Source: an uncultured Eggerthellaceae bacterium
GTDB lineage: Bacteria; Actinomycetota; Coriobacteriia; Coriobacteriales; Eggerthellaceae
Length of the DNA: 64,000 bases
Direction: 5' to 3'
Assembly: GCA_958452575.1 (NCBI GenBank)
Contig: CAUDUM010000002.1
Location: forward strand, 310,001-374,000
Below are positions 43,868 through 52,085 of the stretch, in pieces (within the stretch, counting starts at the first letter, position 1; each line of letters begins with the position of its first letter). The translations under genes were made by a program, and so were the position numbers. The notes under the pieces were generated by a model that saw nothing but the letters and a program-made list of their open reading frames with translations, was not told where the DNA came from and did not search any database.

Positions 43868-44928
43868 CACTCCACCCCGAACAGCGGGTCGAGGATGCCC
43901 GAATACCACGTGTCGGGGGGATCTATGCTGTCGGCGGAAACGTTGGGCGGAATCGTCGAATCCTCGTCGGAGGAATCGCTCACACCCGACACGTTCACCG
44001 AGACTTCGCCCTTTTTGACCAGGCCGTACTGCTCGTGCGCAAGATCCTCGATGCCCGCCTCGCTCGAAAGCGCGTCCACGTTGTTCTGCAGTGCGTCGCC
44101 GCGTTCCTGAAGCGCGTTGTATTCCACGGCCAACGCGTCACGCTCCCGCATGCTCTGGTAGCACTGCTGGGCCGGCTGGTACAGGAACACGCACACCAGC
44201 GCAAGGCAGCCGAGGACGGCTGCGGCGATGCGCATCTTGGGGCCGAACGCAAAGCCCTTCTTGGAGCGGCGCGGCGAACCGTCGGCATCGGAGTCGGATC
44301 CGCCCTGCATGCGCGAGGCGCGGCGCTGGGACGAGCCCATCTCGCCCTTGTACAAAGCGGCGCGGGGACCGCCTTCGCCCGACGGCGCGGCGCCCTCGGC
44401 GCCGAACACCTTGTCAGCCTTGCGCTTGGCGACGCTCCGACGAAGCTTTTGGAGCGGAGAGGCCTTTTTGCCCTGTTCCTCTTCTTCGATCTCGCGCGCT
44501 TCCTGGCGCACCTGGGCACGACGCGCCGTCTCCTCGCGCAAGGCGCGCTCGTCGGGGCCGTCGTACCACGAGGGGGACCTGCGACCAGCGGCAGGCGATG
44601 CGGCACGCGACGCCATGCGCGCGTCAGCCGTTCCGCGGCGCGATGCCGCGATGCCGCGCGAAGCAGAAGGCGTTGCGAGAGGAGCCGCATCCTGGCGCGC
44701 ATGGCGCGGCCGGCGGGAAGAGGGCCGCCGGGACACGCTCGCGGAAGCCGCGGGTCGGCTGGTACGGTTCGAAGGGATGTTGAATCGCGCATCCGCACCG
44801 GGATCGAAGTAGACGAGCGGACGCTCGGATGCCGAAAGGGCATCGGCCTGCTCGCGGCGGGCGCGCGCACGCGCGGCGCGGGAGCGCTTGGCGTCGTCGA
44901 AAGATACGATGGAAGCTGTGCGGGTCAA
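43867..44928 (-). CDS. FtsB/DivIC-family septum formation protein with long N-terminal extension
   Basis: 353 residues if started at the TTG at 44928; there is no ATG in the region upstream of the first residues of the domain, so the start is uncertain. Residues 1-230 are a basic, Arg/Ala/Ser-rich, low-complexity cytoplasmic region. One membrane helix lies at about 232-251 (MRIAAAVLGCLALVCVFLYQ), followed by a coiled coil (ERDALAVEYNALQERGDALQ), the IEDLAHEQYGLVKKGEV signature of FtsB/DivIC, and an acidic tail. The family bridges FtsL and FtsQ in the divisome. The N-terminal extension is far longer than the few residues usual for FtsB. Confidence 0.85.
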   Translation of the reverse strand: MTRTASIVSFDDAKRSRAARARARREQADALSASERPLVYFDPGADARFNIPSNRTSRPAASASVSRRPSSRRPRHARQDAAPLATPSASRGIAASRRGTADARMASRAASPAAGRRSPSWYDGPDERALREETARRAQVRQEAREIEEEEQGKKASPLQKLRRSVAKRKADKVFGAEGAAPSGEGGPRAALYKGEMGSSQRRASRMQGGSDSDADGSPRRSKKGFAFGPKMRIAAAVLGCLALVCVFLYQPAQQCYQSMRERDALAVEYNALQERGDALQNNVDALSSEAGIEDLAHEQYGLVKKGEVSVNVSGVSDSSDEDSTIPPNVSADSIDPPDTWYSGILDPLFGVE

Positions 44929-45074
44929 CAGGAAACGCCCCTATCTGCATCGTGGTTCGGTTCTGGTTCGCGTAATGCCGGGTTTGCGTTTTATCCAACC
45001 TGTTTAGGATAGCACACAGACACTCCGCTCCGAATCGTGCGCTAAAGACTGAACGTATTGTTCACACCTGAAGG

Positions 45075-45449
45075 CTACTCCAGATCCAGCGACTTGATGT
45101 AGGCGCTCCACTTCTCAAAGGATTCGTCGCTGATGGCATGCTCCATGATGCACGCCTCCTCGTCGGCGCGTTCCTCGGGAATGCCCAGGACCTTGTGGAG
45201 GAACGTGAACAGCAGATGGTGGCGGTCCAGAATGGCCTGACCGTATTCGTACCCGTCGTCGGTGAGGGTGATGTCGCCGTAATACGGCTGATCGACCAGG
45301 CCCTTTTCCTTAAGGACGTTGACCGCCTTGTTGACCGACGCCTTGGAAACGCCCATCTTCGTCGCAACGTCGACGGAGCGGATGGGCGCATCCGTCGTGC
45401 CGCCCAGCATGACGATAGCCTCCAGATAGTCTTCGTGGGACTTGGACAT
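45075..45449 (-). CDS. DtxR/MntR-family metal-dependent repressor
   Basis: 124 residues from the ATG at 45449 (a GTG at 45485 adds 12 residues and has its own GAGGGG site). The winged helix is at about 6-65 (SHEDYLEAIVMLGG and VSKASVNKAVNVLKEKGLVD), followed by the dimerisation region with metal-ligand candidates (DRHHLLFTFLHKVLGI, DEEACIMEHAISDESF). The SH3-like third domain is absent, as in MntR/IdeR short forms. The nearby feo genes make ferrous iron the likely corepressor. Its promoter at 45821-45849 carries a DtxR-like palindrome. Confidence 0.9.
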   Translation of the reverse strand: MSKSHEDYLEAIVMLGGTTDAPIRSVDVATKMGVSKASVNKAVNVLKEKGLVDQPYYGDITLTDDGYEYGQAILDRHHLLFTFLHKVLGIPEERADEEACIMEHAISDESFEKWSAYIKSLDLE

Positions 45450-45661
45450 CTTCTCCAAGGAGATCACCCTCTCTCGCCCACTCACGCAATGCCCCTCGTT
45501 TATTCGTGCCTTTCATCCTATCACACCAGATGAAAAGGAAAACTAGCAGCCGGATGAGAAAAACGGCCGTCCGCCGCTGCACAAGGGAGGAATCCCGCAG
45601 GACAGGAGCATCGACGGTTCCGATACGGAGATGGTCCGGATCGCTATGGGCAAAGGAGAGG

Positions 45662-45694
45662 GCCGGCGAGGGAGAGGGGGAGACCCTCGCCGGC
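45662..45694. repeat. GC-rich hairpin in the leader between promoter and DtxR gene
   Basis: GCCGGCGAGGG and CCCTCGCCGGC (45662-45672 and 45684-45694) are perfect complements with an 11-base loop. It would be transcribed from the promoter at 45821-45849, about 130 nt into a 365-nt leader. The leader has no credible small ORF. Confidence 0.6.
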
Positions 45695-45820
45695 ATCAGT
45701 TGCGCGGTGACGAGGTCAGACGAGAGAGGAACCTTCACCGCCGGGTCAGCAAGAAAGAGGAGATTGCATCGGGTCCATCCGCTCTGCCAGTTTTGAGCTT
45801 CTGTCCCGCTGACAGTTGTT

Positions 45821-45849
45821 ATATTAGGTTAACTCACCTGATGGGTCAA
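45821..45849 (-). promoter_or_regulatory. Promoter with DtxR-like operator, driving the DtxR gene
   Basis: On the minus strand, TTGACC (45849-45844) and TAATAT (45826-45821) are 17 bases apart. The spacer holds TCAGGTGAGTTAACCTAA, an 18-base near-palindrome with half-sites TCAGGT and ACCTAA, similar to IdeR/DtxR boxes (TTAGGT...ACCTAA). Repression by the encoded protein when iron is present is the likely meaning. The rest of the 45450-46127 gap has no gene. Confidence 0.75.
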
Positions 45850-46127
45850 GTAGTTTCCCAAGGTTTACAATTCCTCCACAATCGATCTTCCCAACCGCCG
45901 GACGGGGAAAGCGGGTACGCAACAAAAAAAATCGCCCTGAATCGAGCGCCCCTGCCGCATCCGGCAGAAAACGGACGATTCAAAGCGATTGAAAAAGCCA
46001 AGCCGAGCAGTTTAGAACGATCAGCAAGGCGGACCCGAACGGCAGGCGACCCTGCAAAAAGGAAGGGTCGATGGGCTGCTCGCCACCGAAGGAAAGCAAC
46101 TTGCCACCGCTTTCCCTTTGCGGGCCG

Positions 46128-46373
46128 TCACTTCCCTTTTGCGGCGCGCTCCATGTCGGCGACCATCTTGTCGACGGCCGAGCACGTCGGGCACCCGCCG
46201 TCATGGGAGCCGTCGTGGCAGCCGCCTCCGGAGGATCCGCCGTGGCAACCATCGCACGATCCTCCCGAATCGCACAACCCGCGCCCGATCATCCGCCGGA
46301 CGGCGAGCACCACCAGCACTGCCAGGATCAGCAGCACGACCGCAGTGGAGAAGTTCATATCGAGCGGGGCCAT
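46128..46373 (-). CDS. FeoB-associated Cys-rich membrane protein
   Basis: 81 residues from the ATG at 46373 (AAAGGTG upstream). One hydrophobic helix (STAVVLLILAVLVVLAVRRM) is followed by a glycine- and cysteine-rich tail with repeats of CDGCHGG and CPTC, then a short basic helix. This is the typical small protein coded next to feoB in anaerobes (FeoB-associated Cys-rich family); it probably helps iron transfer across the membrane or binds iron at its inner face. It is the last gene of the feo operon. Confidence 0.9.
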   Translation of the reverse strand: MAPLDMNFSTAVVLLILAVLVVLAVRRMIGRGLCDSGGSCDGCHGGSSGGGCHDGSHDGGCPTCSAVDKMVADMERAAKGK

Positions 46374-46471
46374 CGAATCACCTTTCATCTATTCGCCGGG
46401 ATACTACCACCCGGACCCGGCGTCCGCAAACGGGCGGCGCCGGATCCGGATCGCACGCCGGACGGCTCGAG

Positions 46472-48820
46472 CTAGGCGGCGTTCGCCTCGGCGGAGAGTT
46501 TCTTCGCCTTGGCGCCGTCGTCGTATTTGGGCATGGGGCGGAACAGCTGGAACAGCATCGCGACCAGCACGGCAATGGCGACCACCGTCCAGACATTGAA
46601 CTGCACATCGCCCGTGATAAGCCCGCCGAACTGGAAGAACATGAGTCCCACGCACCAGCCGAACACGGTCATGTAGCCGATGGCGAACCAGGTCCACTTG
46701 GCGGATTCCATCTGGCGGCGGATCGTGCCGATGGCGGCGAAGCACGGCGCGCACAGCAGGTTGAACGCGCAGAACGCCATGATCGCAGGAGTCATGCCTC
46801 CCATCATCGCGGCGAACGTCGCCCAGGTGGTGGGGTCGGTTTCGCTGGCGTCGAGGCTGGTGAGAATGCCCACCGTCGCCACGACGTTCTCCTTGGCCAC
46901 CAGACCGGTGATGGAGGTGACCGTCGCCTGCCAATCGCCGAAGCCCAGCGGCGCGAAGATCCAGCTGATCGCGTTGCCAACGCCCGCCATCAGGCTGTAC
47001 TGGATATAATCGGGCACCTCGGTGTCAAGCAGGCCGAACTGTCCCTCGTACATGCCGAAGTTCATGAGGAACCAGATGACGATCGTGGACAAGAAGATGA
47101 TCGTTCCGGCCTTGATCACATAGCTCTTGATACGCTCCCACGTGGACATGAGCACCGTGCGGACGGTGGGCAGATGGTATGCCGGCAGCTCCATCACGAA
47201 CGGCGACGCTTCGCCGGCGAACATGCGCGTCTTCTTGAGCATGATGCCGGAGACGATGATGGCAGCGACGCCCAGGAAGTAGAACAGCGGGGTGATCCAC
47301 CAGGTTCCCTCCGCGTCGGCGCCGGCGATCGCGCCGAACACCAGCGCGATGATCGGCATCTTGGCGCCGCAGGGGATCATCGTGGTGGTCATGATGGTCA
47401 TGCGACGATCCTTCTCGTTCTCGATCGTCTTGGTGGCCATGACGGCGGGCACGCCGCAGCCCGATGCGATGAGCATGGGGATGAAGCTTTTGCCCGACAG
47501 GCCGAACCGGCGGAAGATGCGGTCCATGATGAAGGCGACGCGCGCCAAGTAGCCGCAGCTCTCCAAAAACGCCAGCAGCAAGAACAAGATGATCATCTGC
47601 GGGATGAAGCCGATGACCGCGCCCACGCCGGCGATGACGCCGTCGACGACGAGGCTTTGCAGCCACGGCGCGCAGTTGACGGCGGAGAGGGCATCCGACA
47701 CGATCGGGGTCAAGCCGGGGATGAACAGGCCGAACTCGGAAGGAGCGGGCTCCTGCTCGGCAAGCTGCGCTGCCAGCGCCTCATCCCCCGCTTCTTCGGC
47801 AGCGGCGACCTGCTCCTCCCAAGCGCCCACGGCCTCCTCGTAGGCGGCGCCGCCGGTGTAGAGCCAGCCGTCGCCCGAGATGCCGTCGTTTGCCCAGTCG
47901 GTCACCGGGCCCGTGCCGATCGTGATGGCCAGCCAGTACACGAACGCCATCACCACGACGAAGATCGGGATGCCCAGCCAGCGGTTGGTCACCACGCGGT
48001 CGATCTTCTGGGTGGTGGTGAGGCCCTTCGCGGACCTCTTCATGCACGCGTCGGCGACATGCGCGATGGAGCCGTAGCGCTCCGAGGTGATGATGCTCTC
48101 GATATCGTCGTCCATCGCCTCTTCCAGCCCGTCGCGCACGGCGGCGATGGTCGCCAGATCCGATTCGGGCAGCTTGAGCTCGTTAAGGGTCTTTTGCTCG
48201 TTCTCGAGCAGTTTGATCGCATACCAGCGGCGCACGGGAGCGGGAACCGCATCGCCCAGCACGTCGATGGCCTTGCCGATCGCCTCCTCGACGGCGGCGT
48301 CGAAGCGCATCTTGGGCGCCGCCAGCGCGCCTGCGCGGGCGACCTCCACGGCTTTGCCGATCAACTCGTCCAGCCCACGGCCTTTAAGCGCCGAAGTGGG
48401 CACCACCGGGCAGCCCAGCTGCTCGGACAGCGCCGCGACGTCGATCTTGTCGCCGTTCTTCTCGACGAGGTCCATCATATTGAGCGCAACCACCACCGGA
48501 ACGCCCAGATCGACGATCTGGGTGGTCAGGTACAGGTTGCGCTCAAGATTGGTGGCGTCCACCAAGTTGATGACCGCGTCCGGCTGCCCGTCCAGCAGAT
48601 AGTCGCGCGTGACGACCTCTTCGGGGGAGTACGGGGAAAGCGAGTACACGCCCGGCAGGTCCGTGATGGTCACGCTTTTGTCGCGGGTGTAACGTCCCTC
48701 CTTCTTTTCTACGGTCACACCCGGCCAGTTGCCGACGTATTGGTTCGCGCCGGTCATGCTGTTGAACATCGTTGTCTTGCCGCAATTCGGATTGCCGGCA
48801 AGGGCAATGCGCACTCCCAT
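46472..48820 (-). CDS. feoB: Ferrous iron transport protein B
   Basis: 782 residues from the ATG at 48820 (GGAAGGG just upstream; the ATG 15 bases out has no such site). The N-terminal GTPase has G1 AGNPNCGKTTMFN, G2 region PGVTVEKKEG, G3 DLPGVYSL and G4 NMMD. A helical GDI domain follows, then the membrane part with two Gate motifs containing conserved cysteines (GCGVPAVMATKTIENEKDR and CGAKMPI region). FeoB imports Fe2+ in the reduced gut. It overlaps no gene but is followed by the Cys-rich gene. Confidence 0.97.
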   Translation of the reverse strand: MGVRIALAGNPNCGKTTMFNSMTGANQYVGNWPGVTVEKKEGRYTRDKSVTITDLPGVYSLSPYSPEEVVTRDYLLDGQPDAVINLVDATNLERNLYLTTQIVDLGVPVVVALNMMDLVEKNGDKIDVAALSEQLGCPVVPTSALKGRGLDELIGKAVEVARAGALAAPKMRFDAAVEEAIGKAIDVLGDAVPAPVRRWYAIKLLENEQKTLNELKLPESDLATIAAVRDGLEEAMDDDIESIITSERYGSIAHVADACMKRSAKGLTTTQKIDRVVTNRWLGIPIFVVVMAFVYWLAITIGTGPVTDWANDGISGDGWLYTGGAAYEEAVGAWEEQVAAAEEAGDEALAAQLAEQEPAPSEFGLFIPGLTPIVSDALSAVNCAPWLQSLVVDGVIAGVGAVIGFIPQMIILFLLLAFLESCGYLARVAFIMDRIFRRFGLSGKSFIPMLIASGCGVPAVMATKTIENEKDRRMTIMTTTMIPCGAKMPIIALVFGAIAGADAEGTWWITPLFYFLGVAAIIVSGIMLKKTRMFAGEASPFVMELPAYHLPTVRTVLMSTWERIKSYVIKAGTIIFLSTIVIWFLMNFGMYEGQFGLLDTEVPDYIQYSLMAGVGNAISWIFAPLGFGDWQATVTSITGLVAKENVVATVGILTSLDASETDPTTWATFAAMMGGMTPAIMAFCAFNLLCAPCFAAIGTIRRQMESAKWTWFAIGYMTVFGWCVGLMFFQFGGLITGDVQFNVWTVVAIAVLVAMLFQLFRPMPKYDDGAKAKKLSAEANAA

Positions 48821-48835
48821 ATCCCTTCCTTTCAT

Positions 48836-48845
48836 AAGTTAACTT
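48836..48845. promoter_or_regulatory. Perfect palindrome AAGTTAACTT between feoA and feoB
   Basis: A 10-base palindrome 16 bases ahead of feoB. The word GTTAAC is also in the dtxR and feo promoter sites. It may be an internal DtxR site. Confidence 0.4.
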
Positions 48846-48907
48846 GTTCTAACCACTGTTCGAAAAAATGAGCGCCTTCGCGCTCGTTCGCCGGGGCGGA
48901 CGCCCCG

Positions 48908-49144
48908 TCAGTCAACCAGAACGCATTCCGCTTCGCTTTTGCGCAGCGAAAGCTCATAGCCGCGCACCGTCACCTCGAGAGGATCCCCCAGCGGGGCGAC
49001 CTTGCGCACGAACACCTCGACGCCTTTGGTGATGCCCATGTCCATGATGTGGCGCTTGAGCGCGCCCTCGCCGGCAAGGCGGCGGACCGTCGCCGTCTGC
49101 CCGATGGGCACGTCGCGCAGCGTCTTCACAGAGGCTTCTGCCAT
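48908..49144 (-). CDS. feoA: FeoA-domain protein (second FeoA)
   Basis: 78 residues from the ATG at 49144. The SH3-like FeoA domain spans nearly all of it: VPIGQTATVRRLAGEGALKR, HIMDMGITKGVEVFVRKVA and DPLEVTVRGYELSLRKSEA. FeoA binds FeoB and is needed for full iron uptake. It sits between the first FeoA gene and feoB, with an 87-base gap to feoB. Confidence 0.93.
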   Translation of the reverse strand: MAEASVKTLRDVPIGQTATVRRLAGEGALKRHIMDMGITKGVEVFVRKVAPLGDPLEVTVRGYELSLRKSEAECVLVD

Positions 49145-49283
49145 TTCCACGTTTCCTTTCCCGTTCGTTTTCCTGCATCCATCGCATCGCCCGCCGACCT
49201 CGCGCATTCCGGTTGCCGCGAAGCCGCAGGCGCAAGTGCCTTGATGCCCGCCCGCGAAGCTCGACGCCTCGCAGCCGAGACGC

Positions 49284-49547
49284 CTACGCCGAGGCGGAGG
49301 TGATGATCTTCATCGCAACCTGCTGGCTAAGGGCCACCTGGGTCCCCTTCACCTCGACAATCATATTGCCGGAGGCCTGGGACACCGCTTTGATCTGCGC
49401 GCCGGGAACGAATCCGAGCGTTTCCAGATGACGCTGCAGCTCCTCTTTGCCGCGAACCTTGATCACCTGCGCCTCCTCGCCGCTTTTCAAAAACGACAGC
49501 GGCACCTGATGGCATGATGCGTTCGACATCTGAGGGTCAACGCCCAT
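49284..49547 (-). CDS. FeoA-domain protein (first FeoA)
   Basis: 87 residues from the ATG at 49547 (AAAGGACGGG upstream). The domain reads VPLSFLKSGEEAQVIKVRG, HLETLGFVPGAQIKAVSQA and NMIVEVKGTQVALSQQVAMKI. Two separate FeoA genes before feoB are common in anaerobic Gram-positives. This gene is the first of the operon and is preceded by the candidate iron-regulated promoter. Confidence 0.92.
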   Translation of the reverse strand: MGVDPQMSNASCHQVPLSFLKSGEEAQVIKVRGKEELQRHLETLGFVPGAQIKAVSQASGNMIVEVKGTQVALSQQVAMKIITSASA

Positions 49548-49623
49548 CGCCCGTCCTTTCGCTTTCACGGCAGCCGCGTTTTCCATGCTCGCGCTCCTTG
49601 GGTTAGACCTATGTAACAAACGT

Positions 49624-49651
49624 ATGATAACCCAGGTTAACTTAAAATGAA
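49624..49651 (-). promoter_or_regulatory. Candidate promoter of the feo operon with DtxR-like half-site
   Basis: Minus strand TTCATT (49651-49646) and TATCAT (49629-49624) are 16 bases apart, in the only AT-rich patch upstream. The spacer contains TTAAGTTAACCTGGG, sharing AGTTAACCT with the dtxR promoter operator. Confidence 0.55.
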
Positions 49652-49776
49652 AGCCTTGTTTAACTTTTTTTCCGGCGCGTCAGGTCTGCTATCATTGCCG
49701 ACGAACGTTATGCCGCCTGACGCGGCGCGACATCGCCGTCCGGCACGCCGGCGGCCCGGGAGAATCGAGCACAGCC

Positions 49777-50190
49777 ATGATCAAGGAGATCGTGAAGGAC
49801 GCGGAGTTCCTTAGCCAACCGGCGGAGCCCGCAACCGCCGAAGACGCCCAGGTGGGCGAAGACCTGGTCGACACCATGCGCACGGCCGAAGCCGCTTGCC
49901 TTGCCGCCAATCAGATCGGTTCCCGCAAAGCGGTGATCGCCTACAACGACAACGGCCGCACGTTCGTGATGTACAACCCGCATCTCGATTCGGGCCTGCA
50001 GCGCTTCAACACGGTCGAGGAATGCCTGAGCCTGGATGAGCCCAGCGTCGTCGAGCGCTTCAAGATGATCCGCGTCTCCTACGAGATCCTTGCCGGCGGC
50101 AAGCTGGAGAAGCGCACCCGCAAGTTCACCGGCTGGGCAGCCCAGGCCGTCCAGCACGCCATCGACCATTGCGAAGGCAAGCTGGTGTAG
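49777..50190 (+). CDS. Peptide-deformylase-like protein lacking the catalytic glutamate
   Basis: 137 residues. It follows the deformylase fold: motif 1 CLAANQIGSRKAVIAY, motif 2 EECLSLDEP (normally EGCLS) and motif 3 QHAIDHCEGKLV. In active enzymes motif 3 is HExDH, with Glu acting as the general acid/base; here it is Ala, read directly from the codons CAC GCC ATC GAC CAT. The Cys and both His metal ligands remain. It may bind metal but is unlikely to be a normal deformylase. The resemblance to the short clostridial type-3-like paralogues (RKFTGWAAQAVQHA) is clear. The ribosome site is weak. Confidence 0.8.
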   Translation: MIKEIVKDAEFLSQPAEPATAEDAQVGEDLVDTMRTAEAACLAANQIGSRKAVIAYNDNGRTFVMYNPHLDSGLQRFNTVEECLSLDEPSVVERFKMIRVSYEILAGGKLEKRTRKFTGWAAQAVQHAIDHCEGKLV

Positions 50191-50348
50191 CAGCCCGAAC
50201 AAAAGATCTCCGGGTCGTTCGCAGAGTCAGCGAGAAGCCCTCTTGTGCTGGAGATTCGCGGGATCGCGTGGGCGAAGCGTGCTTCGGTACGTGAGCCCAT
50301 GGGATCGTGCGAAGATCCGATGCGAGAGGGGCTCCGCAGCGTCGGCCC

Positions 50349-50376
50349 GTTCCGCCGACCGGCAGGCCGGCGGAAC
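50349..50376. terminator. Hairpin between the deformylase-like gene and thrC
   Basis: GTTCCGCCG and CGGCGGAAC enclose an inner ACCGGCAGGC. The sequence resembles the hairpin at 9178-9205. No U-run follows. Confidence 0.5.
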
Positions 50377-50393
50377 ATAGAAATATCTTGTTT

Positions 50394-50437
50394 GCGAGAA
50401 TATTCTCGCTTATCGCACATCCTCTCCCTTGTATACT
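50394..50437 (+). promoter_or_regulatory. Promoter and 16-bp palindrome upstream of thrC
   Basis: GCGAGAATATTCTCGC (50394-50409) is a perfect palindrome. It lies over the -35 position of a promoter whose -10 is TATACT (50432-50437). A regulator bound there would control thrC. The implied start of transcription near 50444 rules out the ATG at 50442 as start codon. Confidence 0.65.
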
Positions 50438-50474
50438 GCTGATGGATAATGGAACATCGGCGACGGGAGCAGGG

Positions 50475-52025
50475 ATGATTCCCAACCTATACATCGATAC
50501 GCGGGGCAAGGCGCCCCATGCCGTAACGTTCACCGAAGCGGTGATCGACGGCCTTGCACCGGGCGGCGGGCTGTACGTCCCCGAGAGCATCCCCCAGATG
50601 ACGATGGACGAGATCCTGTCGCTGGCGCAGATGCCCTACGCCCAGCGCGCGGCCCACGTGTACCGCGCGTTCAACGTCGACCTTCCCGACGACGAGGTGG
50701 ACCGGCTTATGGAGCTGGTCTACGGCGACAACTTCGACACGCCTGAGATCTGCCCGATCACCTCGCTCGACGCCGACACGCACGTGCTCGAGCTGTGGCA
50801 CGGCCCCACCAGCGCGTTCAAGGACATGGCGCTGCAGTGCCTGCCGCGCTTCTTCTCCGCCAGCGTCAAAAAGCAGCACGACGAAGGCCGGATCGACCAT
50901 GATTTCATGATCCTCGTGGCGACGTCCGGCGACACGGGCAAGGCGGCGCTCGAGGGCTTCAAGGACGTCGACCACGTGAGCGTGGGCGTGCTGTATCCCG
51001 ACGGCGGCGTGAGCGACATCCAGCGCAAGCAGATGGTCACCACCACCGGCGGCAACGTGTCCGTCTGGGGCGTGCGCGGCAACTTCGACGACTGCCAAAC
51101 CGGCGTCAAGAAGGTGTTCGGCGACGAAGCGTTTGCCGTCGAGCTGATGGAGCAGCGCAAGATCGCGCTTTCCAGCGCCAACTCCATCAACTGGGGCCGC
51201 CTGATGCCCCAGATCGTGTACTACCTGTCCGCGTATGCGATGCTTGTCGCCCAAGGCAAGATCTCCGCAGGCAAGCCCATCGACGTGTGTGTGCCCACCG
51301 GCAACTTCGGCAACATCCTTGCTGCTTACTACGCCAAGCGGATGGGCTGCCCCATCGAGATGCTGCTGTGCGCCAGCAACGAGAACCGGGTGCTGACCGA
51401 CTTCATCAACACCGGCACCTACGACATCTCGCAGCGAGAGTTCGTCCTGACGCCTTCCCCGTCGATGGACATCTTGGTGTCCTCCAACCTGGAGCGCCAG
51501 CTGTTCGAGCTCACCGACCGCGATCCAGTGGCGATCAGCGGATGGATGGAAGATCTCAACTGCCAACGCCGTTTCCGCGTGGATGAGCGCACGTTCGGAC
51601 GCTTGCGCGACGCGTATCGCGCCGATTCGATCGACAACGCCACCTGCCTCGAGTCCATCAAGGAGGTCTTCGAGCGCCACGACTACCTCATCGACCCGCA
51701 CACCGCCGTCGCTTGGAAGACGGCGCAGAACCTGCGCGGCTCCAATCCGCTCCTCATCGCCAGCACCGCCCACTGGGCCAAGTTCGGCGATAACGTGTAC
51801 CGCGCGCTGAACGGAATCGCCGCGGGCGAGCCTTTGCCCGACGAGGTCGCCGGACTCACCGGCTGCCAGCTAAATCGGATCATCGCGGAGCGGACCGGCT
51901 CGACCATCCCGCGCGGGCTGGCGGCGCTCGACGAGATGCCGGCGCGCTTCACCGAGGTGATCGACGGCACGACCGACGCGATCAAACAGGCGGCGCTGGA
52001 TTTCTCCGCCGCCCGAAACGACTAG
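50475..52025 (+). CDS. thrC: Threonine synthase
   Basis: 516 residues from the ATG at 50475 (GGGAGCAGGG upstream). It is a PLP enzyme converting O-phosphohomoserine to threonine. The PLP lysine motif is HGPTSAFKDMALQ at about 109-121, ATSGDTGKAALEGF follows, and the C-terminus has STAHWAKFGDNVYRAL. The length and motifs match the longer, class I type (about 460-520 residues). The gene has its own promoter and may be followed by the ModE-like gene in the same transcript. Confidence 0.95.
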   Translation: MIPNLYIDTRGKAPHAVTFTEAVIDGLAPGGGLYVPESIPQMTMDEILSLAQMPYAQRAAHVYRAFNVDLPDDEVDRLMELVYGDNFDTPEICPITSLDADTHVLELWHGPTSAFKDMALQCLPRFFSASVKKQHDEGRIDHDFMILVATSGDTGKAALEGFKDVDHVSVGVLYPDGGVSDIQRKQMVTTTGGNVSVWGVRGNFDDCQTGVKKVFGDEAFAVELMEQRKIALSSANSINWGRLMPQIVYYLSAYAMLVAQGKISAGKPIDVCVPTGNFGNILAAYYAKRMGCPIEMLLCASNENRVLTDFINTGTYDISQREFVLTPSPSMDILVSSNLERQLFELTDRDPVAISGWMEDLNCQRRFRVDERTFGRLRDAYRADSIDNATCLESIKEVFERHDYLIDPHTAVAWKTAQNLRGSNPLLIASTAHWAKFGDNVYRALNGIAAGEPLPDEVAGLTGCQLNRIIAERTGSTIPRGLAALDEMPARFTEVIDGTTDAIKQAALDFSAARND

Positions 52026-52085
52026 CACCCCAGGCAGCCATCTGCGAAGATGTCACCGCGAAACGCCGCGGAGAAAGGAACGACC

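Noticed and set aside
45310..45738. Small ORF in the DtxR leader
   Set aside because: It overlaps the dtxR coding region in another frame, has no motif, and its Ser/Pro-rich start is the hairpin sequence.
46118..48871. A plus-strand open frame of 917 codons over feoB
   Set aside because: Antisense shadow; feoB on the other strand has complete motifs.
50442..50474. Earlier ATG for thrC
   Set aside because: It lies about at the predicted transcription start and has no ribosome site; the ATG at 50475 has both.
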